NCBI GenBank assembly: GCA_002633005.1
Contig: NMRA01000580.1
Coordinates: forward strand, 90,603-154,602
DNA from: Phoronis australis
Taxonomy: Eukaryota; Phoronida; Phoronidae
Direction: 5' to 3'
Length of the DNA stretch: 64,000 bases
Numbering within the stretch: the stretch's first letter is position 1; every line of letters starts with the position of its first letter. Below are positions 1 to 12,600 of this stretch, piece by piece. Below the pieces are notes generated by a model, which was not told where the DNA came from, ran no database searches, and worked only from the letters and a program-made list of their open reading frames with translations. A program made the translations under genes and the position numbers.

Positions 1-585
1 AATTCTTAACAAATTTGTCATATTTAAAATAGTCTTCAAATGCCCAAAAGACCAAATCCGTTTTTCGTGTTGTCAATAATGACGGCATTGCTTTGGAAAT
101 CGTCTTAAGATAAGGTTTGACAAAGAGAGTATTGCGAGTTTCTGAGTGATTCACTACGGATTCAAATAAAATTCACATCTTACCAGCAGCTTCTGTTTTT
201 TCATCGTCACTCAGGCTCCACTTTCTTTAAAAAATGAAGTAAATTTTCTTCCTTGCACAGTGGAGCAGACGACGGAAACGGAGTCATAGTGCGCAGCGCC
301 ACTGCCGGTCGCCTGGGATATCGCGGGAGAGCCTATATACTTAACCATAGTTCCGTTACGAATGCGCCGTGTTCCGAATTTGACACTTGAAATTGGATTT
401 GAGCCCCCCTCGCCTCCCCCCCCAACACTAAAACTGGACACATTTAAATCTTTTTTCATCCGTACAATTTTAATTACCGAGGTTTATTAATAAACTCAAC
501 ATTTCCCTACGCTCTTGCTGTTTTATTTTTTTGCGGCAGCCAAGGGGGGGGGGCCTGACCCCCCCTAAATCCGCCTATTGAGACA
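1..585. other. No gene seen; repeat-like left edge
   Basis: A poly-C/G-rich stretch near 404-425 and a G run followed by a C run at 545-566 lie in otherwise AT-rich DNA. The short 82-residue frame on the - strand shows no family signal. Confidence 0.5.
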
Positions 586-740
586 GGCAGTGAGAACAGA
601 CTGGTAGTGAGTACAGACTGGCAGTTAGCATAGACTGGCAGTAAGTACATGTAGGCTTACAGTGAATACAGACACACAGTGGGTTTGGACTGAGTACAGC
701 CTGTACTAACTAACAATGAGTACACACTAGCAGTGATGCG
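586..740. repeat. Degenerate ~20-bp tandem repeat (GAGTACAGACTGGCAGT-like)
   Basis: Imperfect copies of GTGAGTACAGACTGGCAGT follow one another about every 20 bases, decaying to the right. No coding potential is seen. Confidence 0.6.
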
Positions 741-1389
741 GAAGGCACTTAAATAATAAGATCCCCCAGGAGACGCAGGATACTCGAACACTTCCAAACT
801 GTGCAGGTACCACCATCTTTCTCATGGAAATATTTTTTGTCAAATTCCATGAACATCTATCAATGAGGTTGGTGCATATTGAATCACACGCTACTAGGGG
901 AAGCTACAGAAGTCAGATTCTACCCAAAATCAACACCAGGTGTGCTATTCAAAAGGAACCCATAAACCATATTTCATGTAGATCCATCATCAGACTTGGT
1001 AGATATTGAAATAGAAACAAAAGTTAAAATATCCTAAAGGTGTTCATCGCTGGTCAATTCTTAATGCCACTGTCTGCAATTTTTCTCCTCAATATGAACA
1101 CACCTACCAAATTTCATAATGCTCCTTAGAGTGGTTTGCATCTAGAGAATCAAACGCGAAAACAGACGGAAACATTAGCAAATATTAGAGTAACTCAGAG
1201 CGTTGATAAACGACCACCATGCACATTGGAAAAAGTAAGAAATGGGCGTGATCACTTTTTAAAATGCTTTCATCGTAAAGTGGATCCAATCGAAAATCAG
1301 TTGCCAAGGCTCTCCTGATCATGAGGAACACATACCAGCGCTCAACACTGTCGAAAATCTACGCTCGTGAAATACAAGTGACTACATCT

Positions 1390-2455
1390 CTACCACTCAC
1401 ATCAATGACATCGACAACAACATCAAGTTAACTGTGGAACCTGAGGTAGATGGCAAACTCACGTTCTCGGACTTGTGCGTTCACATTAAAGATGACGGCT
1501 CCAGAAGAAACACCATGTAAGGAAACCGACACACACTGACAGTATCTAAACTTCGCCTCCAACCACCCGATCCAACACAAACAGTCACTCGTTCGCACTC
1601 TTCTCAACAGGGCCACGAACTATGTCACAAGACCCGAGGATCGCCAGGCTGAGATTAAATACGTCTGGTCAGCACTCAAATTCAACCAGTACCAGGAGTG
1701 GGCATTCAAGACATCCCAACGTCGGCCTAGGGGAACTCCCCCTGTGCACCAAGAAAAGAAGAAATCGCCCTCAGTCTCTATTCCCAGAGGGGGCTCTAAG
1801 AACGTCTGCGTCGAGTGTACAAGTCTTATGATATCAACACCTATATGAAGCCCGTTCACACCATGAGAAACCAGCTAGTCCATCTTAAGGACGCCACCCC
1901 TCGATCGCCAATGGTGTGTCATATAACAACTGTCATGCACTGAAGATCCGTCTTATACCTACATGTACACATTGGCGAGACTAAACGATCCCTGGATACC
2001 AGTATCAAAGAGCACAACAAATTGGACAAGTTTACTGGCGTTGCGGAAATATCTAGGAATCTCCGGCTACACTGTATCAGGCAAGTATGCCAAGATCCTG
2101 GCTAACGCATGGGCGGCGCAGCATAGGGGACGTAGGGACTATAGCCCCGACTTTTTTCAATGCTGCGCCGTCCATGGTCTATATGCGGTGCACCACAGGG
2201 GAACTGGGGGCTTTAGCACCACCACTTTTTTCAGTGCTGCGCCGGCCATGTAAAGAGGACAACTAGTTATCAAGGAAGGTTAAGGAATCCATATATATCA
2301 AGACTAACAAGCCTACCATGAATGGGGATCAAGGATTGCAGCTTCCGCCTATCTACGACGTCCAACAGGCAAACCTGGACGTCCCCTTGTCAGTCGTTGA
2401 CAAAGGACTGTATAGAACAGTCCGACACGCCTATGATCTCACGACATTTTAGCCT
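1390..2455 (+). mobile_element. Penelope-like retroelement relic (end of RT plus GIY-YIG region)
   Basis: Broken frames on the + strand translate to pieces typical of Penelope-like elements. FSDLCVHIKDDGS comes first, then after a frameshift FASNHPIQHKQSLVRTLLNR and TRPEDRQAEIKYVWSALKFN. At about 1965-2045 come HIGETKRSLDTSIKEHNKLD, the GIY-YIG endonuclease region, and at about 2285-2350 KESIYIKTNKPTMNGDQGLQ. Stops and shifts show it is dead. Two hairpin elements (2108-2250) interrupt the last part. Identification is from motif memory. Confidence 0.7.
2108..2250. mobile_element. GC-rich hairpin element, two tandem copies
   Basis: Copies at 2108-2176 and about 2173-2250 each start CATGGGCGGCGCA or a variant. 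Each has a central pyrimidine/purine stretch with TATAGCCCC or a variant and ends with TTTTTTCAGTGCTGCGCCG..CATG, so the ends are complementary. The same unit occurs at 9054, 24258 and 39627. Confidence 0.7.
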
Positions 2456-3559
2456 CTGAGTAAGTTGATTCTACTTTACCATGTATATTTCTACTCGTAT
2501 TTCAGGAGTTGAGCTCGTGAAAAGGCCCCCCTCCCACCCCCAATTTGGCGAATTGGACAAAAACAAAAAGGTCCGCCTCAGTGAACAAAATTCCCGAGTA
2601 AACGAGACAAATGTCTACGAAATCCACGGAAGTCGGCGCGGATGAACTGTGGGCCTGAACGTGGTGGTCCCGTTTTATTTAGTCCTCGGTGATTTTTTTC
2701 AGTGAAAAAAACATATCGAAAAATTGGAGCCCCTTACATGTATATTTTAGGCTGGGTGCGCGCATGGAAACACACCTGCCAACTTTGATGATGATCCTCC
2801 TAGGGGTTTAGGAGATACAGCTACTGGCGCCGGACGACGTATAACCATAGGCGGTGATGCAATCTTTGGGGCGTAGAGACGAGAGCAGACTTGTCCACCA
2901 AGAGATCCTATCATAATGCCACAGCTTTTAAACGTACATGTATTGTGCGTGGGCATGAAATTGCACGTCGTCCACCTGACAAAGACTTGCGGCTTGCTAA
3001 GAAGCTTGAAGTGACCTGACTACTTAGACTAGTTTATCACTACAAAATTGTTTGATCTGGGTCACCGGACGCTCAAACAGAGACGGTAACACTATGCACC
3101 CAGATATGTCTACATGTATCTTGTGAGCGAATAAAAATAGCCAAAGAATCCGTCGAATTCGTCCGAAACAGAGTTTCTGTTGTCATCACAATAGAAACAT
3201 TTTTGCTTAATTTTGAAAAATAAAGTTAGCCGCGTAATTGAGTAAATACAGTGGAAACGTAAGCAAATAGAATTTGTCACGAGGCTCACAACAGTGGTGC
3301 AATGCGTCCCAGATTTGCTGTTGCCTGGCATTAGCTTCATACGAACACACCAGCCAAATTTCAAGAATCTTTATCGAACGCCGAACGCCGCCGAATGCTG
3401 GGGCAGAGATGACGGGATATGCACAAACGCTTATGCCTTGGTTTGAGTTGAACAACAAGCGATACGTCATTTGATGACTCCAATAAGCAACGCATGATTT
3501 TCCCTTTGTTTCAACTTACGTCACAGAAGATCTGTCGTCAAATTGCGACTGACATTGAC
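2456..3559. other. Non-coding; upstream region of the FN3 gene
   Basis: ATTTTAGGCTGGGTGCGCGC at about 2745 recurs as ATTTTAGGTTGGGTGCGCGC at about 24980. ACACACCTGCCAACTTT-like phrases at 1098, 2770 and 3345 suggest a common dispersed repeat. I see no clear promoter element for the exon at 3560. Confidence 0.4.
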
Positions 3560-3638
3560 ATGACTGTATCGTCATATATATTGTTTGTAATTATCGTTGT
3601 TTTCATAATTATGTTGCTGTCACAGACCACAAGCTCAG
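3560..3638 (+). CDS. Exon 1: signal peptide
   Basis: The ATG at 3560 opens 26 codons with a hydrophobic core of about 14 residues (ILFVIIVVFIIMLL) followed by small polar residues (SQTTSS), a classic signal-peptide shape. The exon ends at a consensus donor CAG|GTAAGA after the first base of a codon (phase 1). That phase matches every downstream exon of the FN3 gene. Assignment to that gene rests on phase, strand and order. It is 6.4 kb from exon 2, so another partner exon is possible. Confidence 0.6.
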
Positions 3639-6600
3639 GTAAGAGGTACGCGGTAGTCAAAGTCCCATCGAAAACCAGCTTGTACATTTGCGGATGAACG
3701 GTCGAACTCGTATTTGTAACCCTCTTGTGCTCAACCTGTTAAATGTACTTAGTTGTCAAAACCACGTTTTGTATTTTCGATAGTGTTAGAATATGCCAAG
3801 AGCCCTCTAGATTTACATATTATGTTGTTTTGCCAAACTGCAGTAATGTTCTGAATTTCCAAAAAATGGGAAAGAAATTACCAATGGCAATGACTCAACG
3901 GGAATTCAAGTGACATTGCAACAAGGGGATGAGATACATGTATGGGCTATTCCCCACAATGCAATCTACTTTTCGTAGAGTTAGGTCACGGATTAATAAT
4001 CGAATTATCCCAGACAGGTAAGCTGTGAAGCTGTGTGCCCTAAGTGTTTACAGGCACAGAGGCACATGTACGAAACTTCAGGCAGAAACCTCGTATAGAG
4101 CACATTTGACCATAATTTTGTAAATCAAATCGTCTGCTGCTGCACAGAATTGTCCAATGAAACAAAAGATAGCAAGCCAACTTTTCACTAAGAAACCACT
4201 CTATTCAAGTAGTCAGTTGGCAAAATTTACAGGCAATTATGCAATTCTAACGATCAGTCCTCAGCGGTCTGCGCTTCAACCTTTAATTGATGGGCCCACA
4301 TTGCAAATGACATCAGCTTGCAGATATGATTGTGGTATTAAGCGTCTCATTGAATCCGTCGGAATACACCCGTAGACGTAAAAATCGTCCCGAGGTGACT
4401 CCACGGTAGTTTGACCAGCTCCAAAATCAGCGTCAACCGTGTTTTCTCAGTTGGAGAACATCTGCCAAAAATGACCATTTGAGCGGTTTGGTGAACACAG
4501 AGGCGGGCGCTCAACAAATTGCTCAGTATACATGTCGAATCCATTCGAGAATGGTAAGGGAGCTGTAGCCCTGGAATGCCAACTTCAATCTCACGCTGCT
4601 GAGGTTGCGCCACGTATGCGTGGCATTTGTTTACATTCATTTGTTCAGGTGTTGGTTATTCCTGTGGAATTTACTGTCACTAAAAGTTTTCGAAACTCTG
4701 CCGTTTTCCAACAGAATTATATAAAAGTCACATCCTCAGGAAGCCTTTTTGTCATTTCATGACGGTGTATCATTATATCAGATTAGCAAGCGATAAAAAA
4801 TTAATTACAATTTCTGCGCATACCTGACAGGTTTAAAAATGTATTTACCAAAATGCAAAAAATAACAGGGTCAAATAATAAACATAGAAGGGAAATGAAC
4901 CAAAGGGAATTAATTAAACCAGCAGAATAATAAGTTCAATAATTCAAAAGATGTATTCACTATCAATTGAAAGATTTTAGAATGTGGATCCCCAGTTGCA
5001 GTGAAGCCTAAGTCAGGCATTCATCCAACAGACGTTCATTTGTCTCTTTGTAATCATATGGATATTGTTATTTTCCAGATTGCAATTTCTTTGGGAACAT
5101 ACAGCCCTAAAAATGTGTTCCAATGTCTCTTGTTTACGGTACATACACTAATTTTTCACTTTATGAAGAAAGAGTTTATTTTCAAACCACATGTGCTGTG
5201 GAATGTCTTACACTGCAGCCTATATGTATCACTGGCAGTCCTGTTATCATTATAATGTCCCTGAAACCGCGAGTTATGTCCAATAAAAACCGTGGATATT
5301 TAAATTTGTAACAAGCGCCACCTATTGACTTCCTGGAGAACTGTGTGTACAAGAATAATCAGGAAAAACAATTTGTAACTAATACACTTGAAAACAAGCG
5401 TTAACATATAAGTAACCCAATTACAAACATTTGCGCAATCGTTATTTGAAAATGAAATAAACAAATATTAAAATCTGTGCCTTGTTTTATTAGGGTAACG
5501 ACAGTGCTGTAGGGGTCTCCCAGTCCCATGTCCTAAGAAATGTGGACGAGAAGTGTGTGCAAAGTGGCGTGATGTTGAATACTGTCCAAGGTGGTGGCAA
5601 AATGAAATTACAGAACGAATGCTTTCATTGTGGTCAGTGTGATGAGTGCTGACTAACAGCCAGACCTCAGCTGTTTATGGCCGGCATCGGGTGTTCGGTG
5701 CCATGATGAAATATTACCATACTCATTTACATAAAATTGTGTCGCAAAATGAGACTTTCCCGAGTTTGTAATGGTTAATGGTTCTCAGATGGTTTGCGAC
5801 ACACTGGAGGAACTGGGGTTATTTGTAAATTTTAAAATACTTCATTTGCATATTCGCAATTTAAGGAGACGATGCATCTTTAAACGCTGCATAAGGTTAT
5901 GAGGGACCTTGTCGACAATTTTGTACATTTAGCCAAATAGGAATATCTACAAAAAATATAGAGTTTAACTCAGCAATATATGCATTTGTGCTGAAAGTAG
6001 AAATTTCGTAAAATTTTAAATTTTGACTTCAAACCATTCATGCTATTAATTAGGTCACGTGACCTTGCTTTTTAGGATTGTTAGCAAACAAAGAATTGTA
6101 CATTCATGGCAAAACAACCGGCACAATAACATGCCTAAATTTCCTATGACATGAATGTTCAACATAAAAACTCAAAAACGGCAGTGGCGGATCTACATGG
6201 TGGGTGATTCAGGGGCGTTAACCCCTGCCTTGGGACAGGATCAAAAAAAATAAAAAAATAAAAAAAACGTCACCAGCAAAACGAAAACGGCACCGCCAGC
6301 TTTGGTGAACCCCGAAAAATATAATTTTTTTCACATTATGGTTTGCTATAATCTCGAAAAGCAACGCATTTCGAGTTTTCGTGACTCATTGGCAAGTCGC
6401 GCGGTGTTCAATTTTGAGGGCGCTTCCGTCAACACTTCTGGCGTAGCCAAACACTTTGCATGTACATGTACATGGATCCATTGCGTAAAAAGCAAAGCCC
6501 TACAGCTGATTTTTTAAGGTAACTAGCGTCTTTTATCTAAGATATATTTTGATATGATAAGAATACTGCAACACTGATAGTCAGGTGAATCGACATGCAA

Positions 6601-9600
6601 CGTTTTTACCTCATCTGTCATGTTCTTACATTCCGCATGTTTCTAACTTAAATTGGACTGGTGTATAATAAAATTATCTTGCTCATTAAACATACACTGT
6701 ACATGTAATGTAATGTTTATATAAAAAACGAACAACTCATTTCCGAAGTAGTGTTTAGTCCTCTGTAGGGGCCGTTGTGGCGGGTGGTGTGGTTTGGTCG
6801 CGAGTCCGTTTCAAAATACACCCTAGCAAGTTAGGCCTATACAAGGAATGATCCCAAGGGGCACTCATATTGACAAGGTGATCGCATTCGCAAACAGTGT
6901 ACAGTGGCATAAGTTGCGGGAAGGCTGTACTTTCTTAGCCTTGAGGGACTGGCGCGGTGTTCAAATAGCCATAGTTCTGACCTCAGCGTTGACCGTCTTC
7001 CGACCCGCAATAAGAATCAATCACTGCCCTCTAAAATAACGGGAATTTCCACAGAAAGGCCCATCCGATGAAACCACCATGACTATGGGCGCTTATTTAG
7101 TGATACAACTTCGGGTTTCAAGTGTTCAGACATTGGAACGTCTATTCGGAAAATTGCAAGAGATGCAAATTGGTTCTGGGACACATCGTCTTCGCCAAAA
7201 CGCAACGTTTGAAGCACTCCATGATGAACGTGTCAAACATAGTTATGCTTGTAACTCTTTTGAATGGACTTGACAAAATCAAGGGGTTTAGTGCCAATTA
7301 AGATGCAAAACGAGATGCTGACATTGTAGAGGCTTACAAGCTCATTAAGACAGCAGTTGACGAAGTACTAGCATTAAGAACAAACATCGAAAATCTATGT
7401 CTGGGGAGAATGGTTCCAAGACGCGCAAACTACACGTATAGCTGAGATTCAGAACATTGGATCCGATATTCAGATTCTTCGGCAGTCCAGACACCGGAAG
7501 CCGAGGGCTAATGTTCCTGCAGAAACACCCAGGTAATAAATTCCACGCATTTTTGTACTTAATGTCGGTTTTCTGACTTACTTTTAAATTTGCTGCTTGA
7601 GTACATTGAAAAGGAATTTGGAAATATTTTCGGACATACCAAATCCACGCAGTAAACCACACAGTCTACGAGCGCACAGAAACTGAATCAAATTTGTATT
7701 TCCATTTGGTTCTTTATCCCCTTCATAACCACAATCTATGGCAAATGCTGCGTAGTGAAATTTGTTGTCAATACTCGTTTCTTCAAGTGAGTACTACAGA
7801 ACAGTGGAAATACCCTTCCTAGACAACCTCTCACAGAGGTGACCACCACGTTTTCGAAAGACAAAAGGCTGGTGGAAGCTATCATTTCTTGTACCATTAG
7901 CAGAATGAGGGATGCAGACTTAGGCTCACTGGAGGATCGGATGCATTTGTGGGACATAGACTTTCCATCACCAGATTTCCTGAAGCTGACTGTCCCACTT
8001 CTGGCTATCGGCATTTTGAGTGAAACGTTTTGTCTCCTTTTAAATTATCAATTGCTCTATGTAATTGTAGAAACATAAAAAGTATCGATATCTTTTGCTT
8101 GTATTTCAGCGAGAGCTCCGACGTTGTGACGGTCCTTCTGAAATGCTCAAAGGCCAGAAGAATGGCCAAGTAACTTGCGTTCTACACTCAAGCACGCCCT
8201 CGGACGGCGACATCTTTCCAGACGTTAGGGAACTGATATTGATAGAATGTGTACCCTCTCTTGGATCCTGTGAGGTTCAGAGATCAATTTCTGTGCTCAG
8301 GCATGTAAAGACACATTTGGTGGCTACTATATCTGAGGAAAGGGTGGGTGGGTTAGCACTGATGACCATGCATTAGGAAAAAACGAAAAGACTAGACACG
8401 CCACTGGTAGTCAATTAAAGCTCTTTCAACAGAGCAAACCAAGGCGTGTGTTTTGCAACTGTGTGTTGTTTGACTGAACGTGTGCCACGTTTTGCCAATG
8501 AGCAACAGCAAGATGAATTAAATACGTGTATGAGGAACCACTGGGGATCAAAAAGTATCTAAGGGAATAGTTTTCAATTCAGATACTTTGCACAGTGCCC
8601 TTTTGGTCTGGCGATGGACCAGGCCAACTTACATGTATTTATGAACCTCTTGTCAGTGTATTTCTGGCCTCTCGACAAACTGGTCTTGTACAGTATATCT
8701 TTTCACCACGTTGGTCACGTGGATTTTAGGTGATACGTTTCTCAATTGTTGCGACACACAGTAGCTCAATAATCAACGTGAAAAAGCTTAATAAAGTGAA
8801 TCGCAAGTGTTCATTGTCGCTTTAAACAATAGACTATGCGCTGAGATAACCATCGTTTGTCATTTTTTTCCTGTAACGAGACAGAACATCCGTTTATTTC
8901 CGGCCATAAAAATTCCAGTCTTCGTTCTTAAACAACTAGGGGATGCTGTCATCTGATCATCTGAGTGATAATCAAGTGCTGGATTCTTACGTGGCCGTCG
9001 GTGCTCCTTATGCTGTTGAACATCTTGTACATGTAGTTGTTTAAACCACTGTTCATGAGCAGCGCAGTACTGAAATAAGTGGGGAGAGGGGGGTTATAGC
9101 CCCTCCTCCCCCTATGGTGCGCCGCCCATGTGTATACACACTACAGCTTTCAGAATACGACTTTTTGTATGTGTAGACAGATGTTCTAACTGGTGGCATG
9201 ACTCATACAAAGATGTGCACAAATATGGCTTTATGAAACTTAAAAGCCGATTTCATGAAACGAAACCGAGAAAGGTTTTAAATCATCTTAAGAAAAACTC
9301 TAAAGACACTTTAACTGCCACAAACTCGCCAGGATGCATGGAAATTACACTATTTGACTACAAAAACAAAGAGTTCTCTTAGACGAGAGGGGAAAACCCA
9401 ATTCCCGACCTTCCCCCGCACTCGGCGCTACGCGCCTTGGAATCGTGCTTCTAACCCCTAGACCGGTCACTGAAACACTGTTATAGTGTTCTAAATTTAC
9501 GTTCTGTTTTTGTTTTATGAATTTTTACTTTTTTGTACAATCACATTATTCCTATTTTGATAATCCTTCACGCAAAAGTGGAACAATTTAAAAACAATTC

Positions 9601-12600
9601 GTATCAGCATTTTAAAGAACATTCTAGAAAATACTTGAAAGTTCGCAATTTATGAGATACGATGTCCCAAAGTAGGCCAAAATTAGACATTTTAAGGCTC
9701 TACATAAACTTCAATCGGTCACTTTCGTAATTTGGTTTTTGATAGTATTTGTGTCTTGAAACTATCATTTTGTATTGAGATTGACACTGCCACACCACAC
9801 TGACCTTAAGTCAAATAAGGCGCATTTGGTTTAGCTCTCTATTTTTGAAAATCGAGTCGGTGGTAGGGCGTTCTTTCTCATCGTTTGACAATGATGCCGC
9901 TTCAATCCTTGCTTACCCTTGTTTACATACATTCACGTGCTTTTGAGCAGACCTTGAAAGCAAATGATGCGGGTGGATATACGTACAGAATACTTTTTGC
10001 TTCTCGTGGTAGATATTGATCAACCAAGACAACCAATGGCCTGGCGAGGGCGCATAAATAATGCATTACTGGTTCGTTTCTGGAGTCATTACGACGTACC
10101 AACGGACATTTCTCTCACGTGTTTTGCTAATGGCACCAACGGGAACTTGGTGAAAGGACGCGTAGAGAGAGCGGAGCTACCCCCTTGGATGTTTGGAACC
10201 TGTGAAAATCTTCTTCCAGACCTAGACTACGAAATAGAAATTAATGAAAGACTTAGAGCTGAATCGATACAAGAAAAAATAATATATGGTGTGTAATGAG
10301 AGTTTCCGAATCTTGGATTTACTTTTGCACTTGTTTGAAACTGTGTAAAGTGTCTATCTAAACGAACCATGTGCGTCTTTCAAATTGTTAGTCTTTTAAG
10401 TAACATCCCAACAAACCTATTCAAACTTCTGATTAGATTATTATATAATATACCAGGTAAATCTCACATCCTCAACATTCAAGCAGCAACGGACGCTTTC
10501 ATTGTCACGTGGTCCCCGCCTATTACCGATGTTACTAATAGAAACGTTCTTGAATGTTCTCTGGACGACTCATTCAGTTCGATCGAAAAGCCAAAGATTG
10601 GGCAGAGCGAGGTGAAAGAATATTACAGTAACGAGAACGACAAGTTAGTGAAAGGCCACTGCTCCAATTTGATTGCTGGCACTAGATACCGAGTGTCCGT
10701 TGTCACCCATTCAAGGTTCGACGGAAGTGAATTTCGCTCATTTCTGCATGCAAGAACCGGTACGTAGGATGCAGATATGACGCGAGGGTTCGACAGTTTG
10801 CCAAAAAGCAATATTTGTTTTACGACATGAACTAAGTTAGAGAACATTTGAATATGATCTTTAATGAATAGAACAGATAATTACGTTTGAAAAAAGGTTA
10901 CATTTGCAAGAGTGCAAGAGTTTTTGTTATTTTGGCATTTAATACAAGCACATGACCTCAAATTCCACAATTGCGTCATACAAAATAATAGACAATTGCA
11001 AGCAGACAGTGCAGTACATGTGACTTAACTAAAAACACCCATTTTGAACTTGAAGAAACATTTTGTCTTAGATGGTTCACGTCAAATTAATAGTATGTTT
11101 ATAGATGGACCAGGCAGAGGGTGACAAAAGCCATGTCACAGATTTCCTCTATACTATCTGTGTGTGTGATGAGCCTGGGCCCACCGTCTCCAGACTAAAT
11201 TAATTTTTTTCAAAACACCCCCTTTTGGTTTCCATGGATACCATTTGTTTCTGGCCAGTTGTGAACCTAGCGGCAGTTGAGTTTTAGCAAAATTTAAAGA
11301 GTTAGCTTGAGCAGTGGAAATTACGTTGAAATATTGAACTTGTGTTACCGAGCAGTGTGTCCTTGGCCGACCTGACCCCTTAAAAATCCTGGATCCGCCC
11401 CTGCTACGTTTGATCTTGTGTCGGCGTAAAACTGCCAATAGTCCATTTTCGCTCTAAATCTGCGTCGCAAATGCACACCGCGGCATCATTCAGTTGCACC
11501 TATATCATGCAAGTCTGATATATTTAAAATTTAAACATGGTCTGACAAAGTCTAAAGTTAAACCTGGTTTAAGATCTTAATACTGATCTAAAGAATATAA
11601 ACCTCGTTGGTGAAATGAAAACTGAATTAGACCAGGTCTAAACTGGAGTTAAACCAGGTTTTACCTGACCACTGGTCTAAAAGTTTCACAACCTTTGTGA
11701 AATGCAGATTATCTTTAAACCTGGTCTAAGTCCAGTTAAAACCAGGTTTAACTTTAAACCAACTTTATGAAATCGGCTGTAAGTGTACTGAATGGCCCTT
11801 GGCTATCCTAGACTCCAACGACGGCCACTTGACCGGTTTATCATTCGACTTAGCAACTCAAGACTATTCATTAGTTTTCACAGTTATGCAGGCCTACTGA
11901 ATTTCACCACTGGGCACAATAAAAAGCTTTGTCTCTATACTGTTCAAAAACAAGTAACACTGCTGGTTGACATATGTTGTTACATTTTTATAATACGTGC
12001 ATGTTCAGATAGTTTGTGAATTTCCGGAAAAGAGAACCAGTTACTTCCACAGCATGATATTAGCTACGGGGGGGGGGGGGGGCCCCNTCCAGACATATGG
12101 ATGTTAAGCTGGGAAACAATAGAGTGGCTAGCCTCGATCATTGAGAATTTGTCCGAAGTTGTGGCACATGTCGCCCCCCAATTTCGGCATCTGCCCACCA
12201 ATGGGCGGGCGAGCGGGCTGCTGGATAATACCCTGACCCTATTCCTCAGAACTTCCCAACCACAACAGAAAAAACTCATTTAATGCAGTGGAGGCAGTCG
12301 GTAGTATATGCAAAACTGTTAACATTTTCCACACACGAGGCTTGCTCTCCATGCTGCCATCTTGTCTCTGAGCTATATTGCCGCAAGCTGATGTGATTTG
12401 TGAAAAGATGCAAACAGTTAGCATAGTGACCTAGTTTGTACTTCAATGCCATTGGTTCATTTAGAAACGGGACCTACCCATGAGATCTTAATATGGCGGA
12501 ACCGAAAACAGACGTCGAAGTCTCTAATTTTGAGGTGGTCCTTTTTATCGACAATTTAAGTTTCTCGAGTTTTGGGTTGCTAATGCTAGTGGAGGAAACT

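Noticed and set aside
5497-5652. Cysteine-rich frame ending NECFHCGQCDEC after an acceptor-like TTTTATTAG
   Set aside because: The phase-1 reading of the candidate exon starts with a stop, and the frame has no partner exon. Interesting composition but unsupported.
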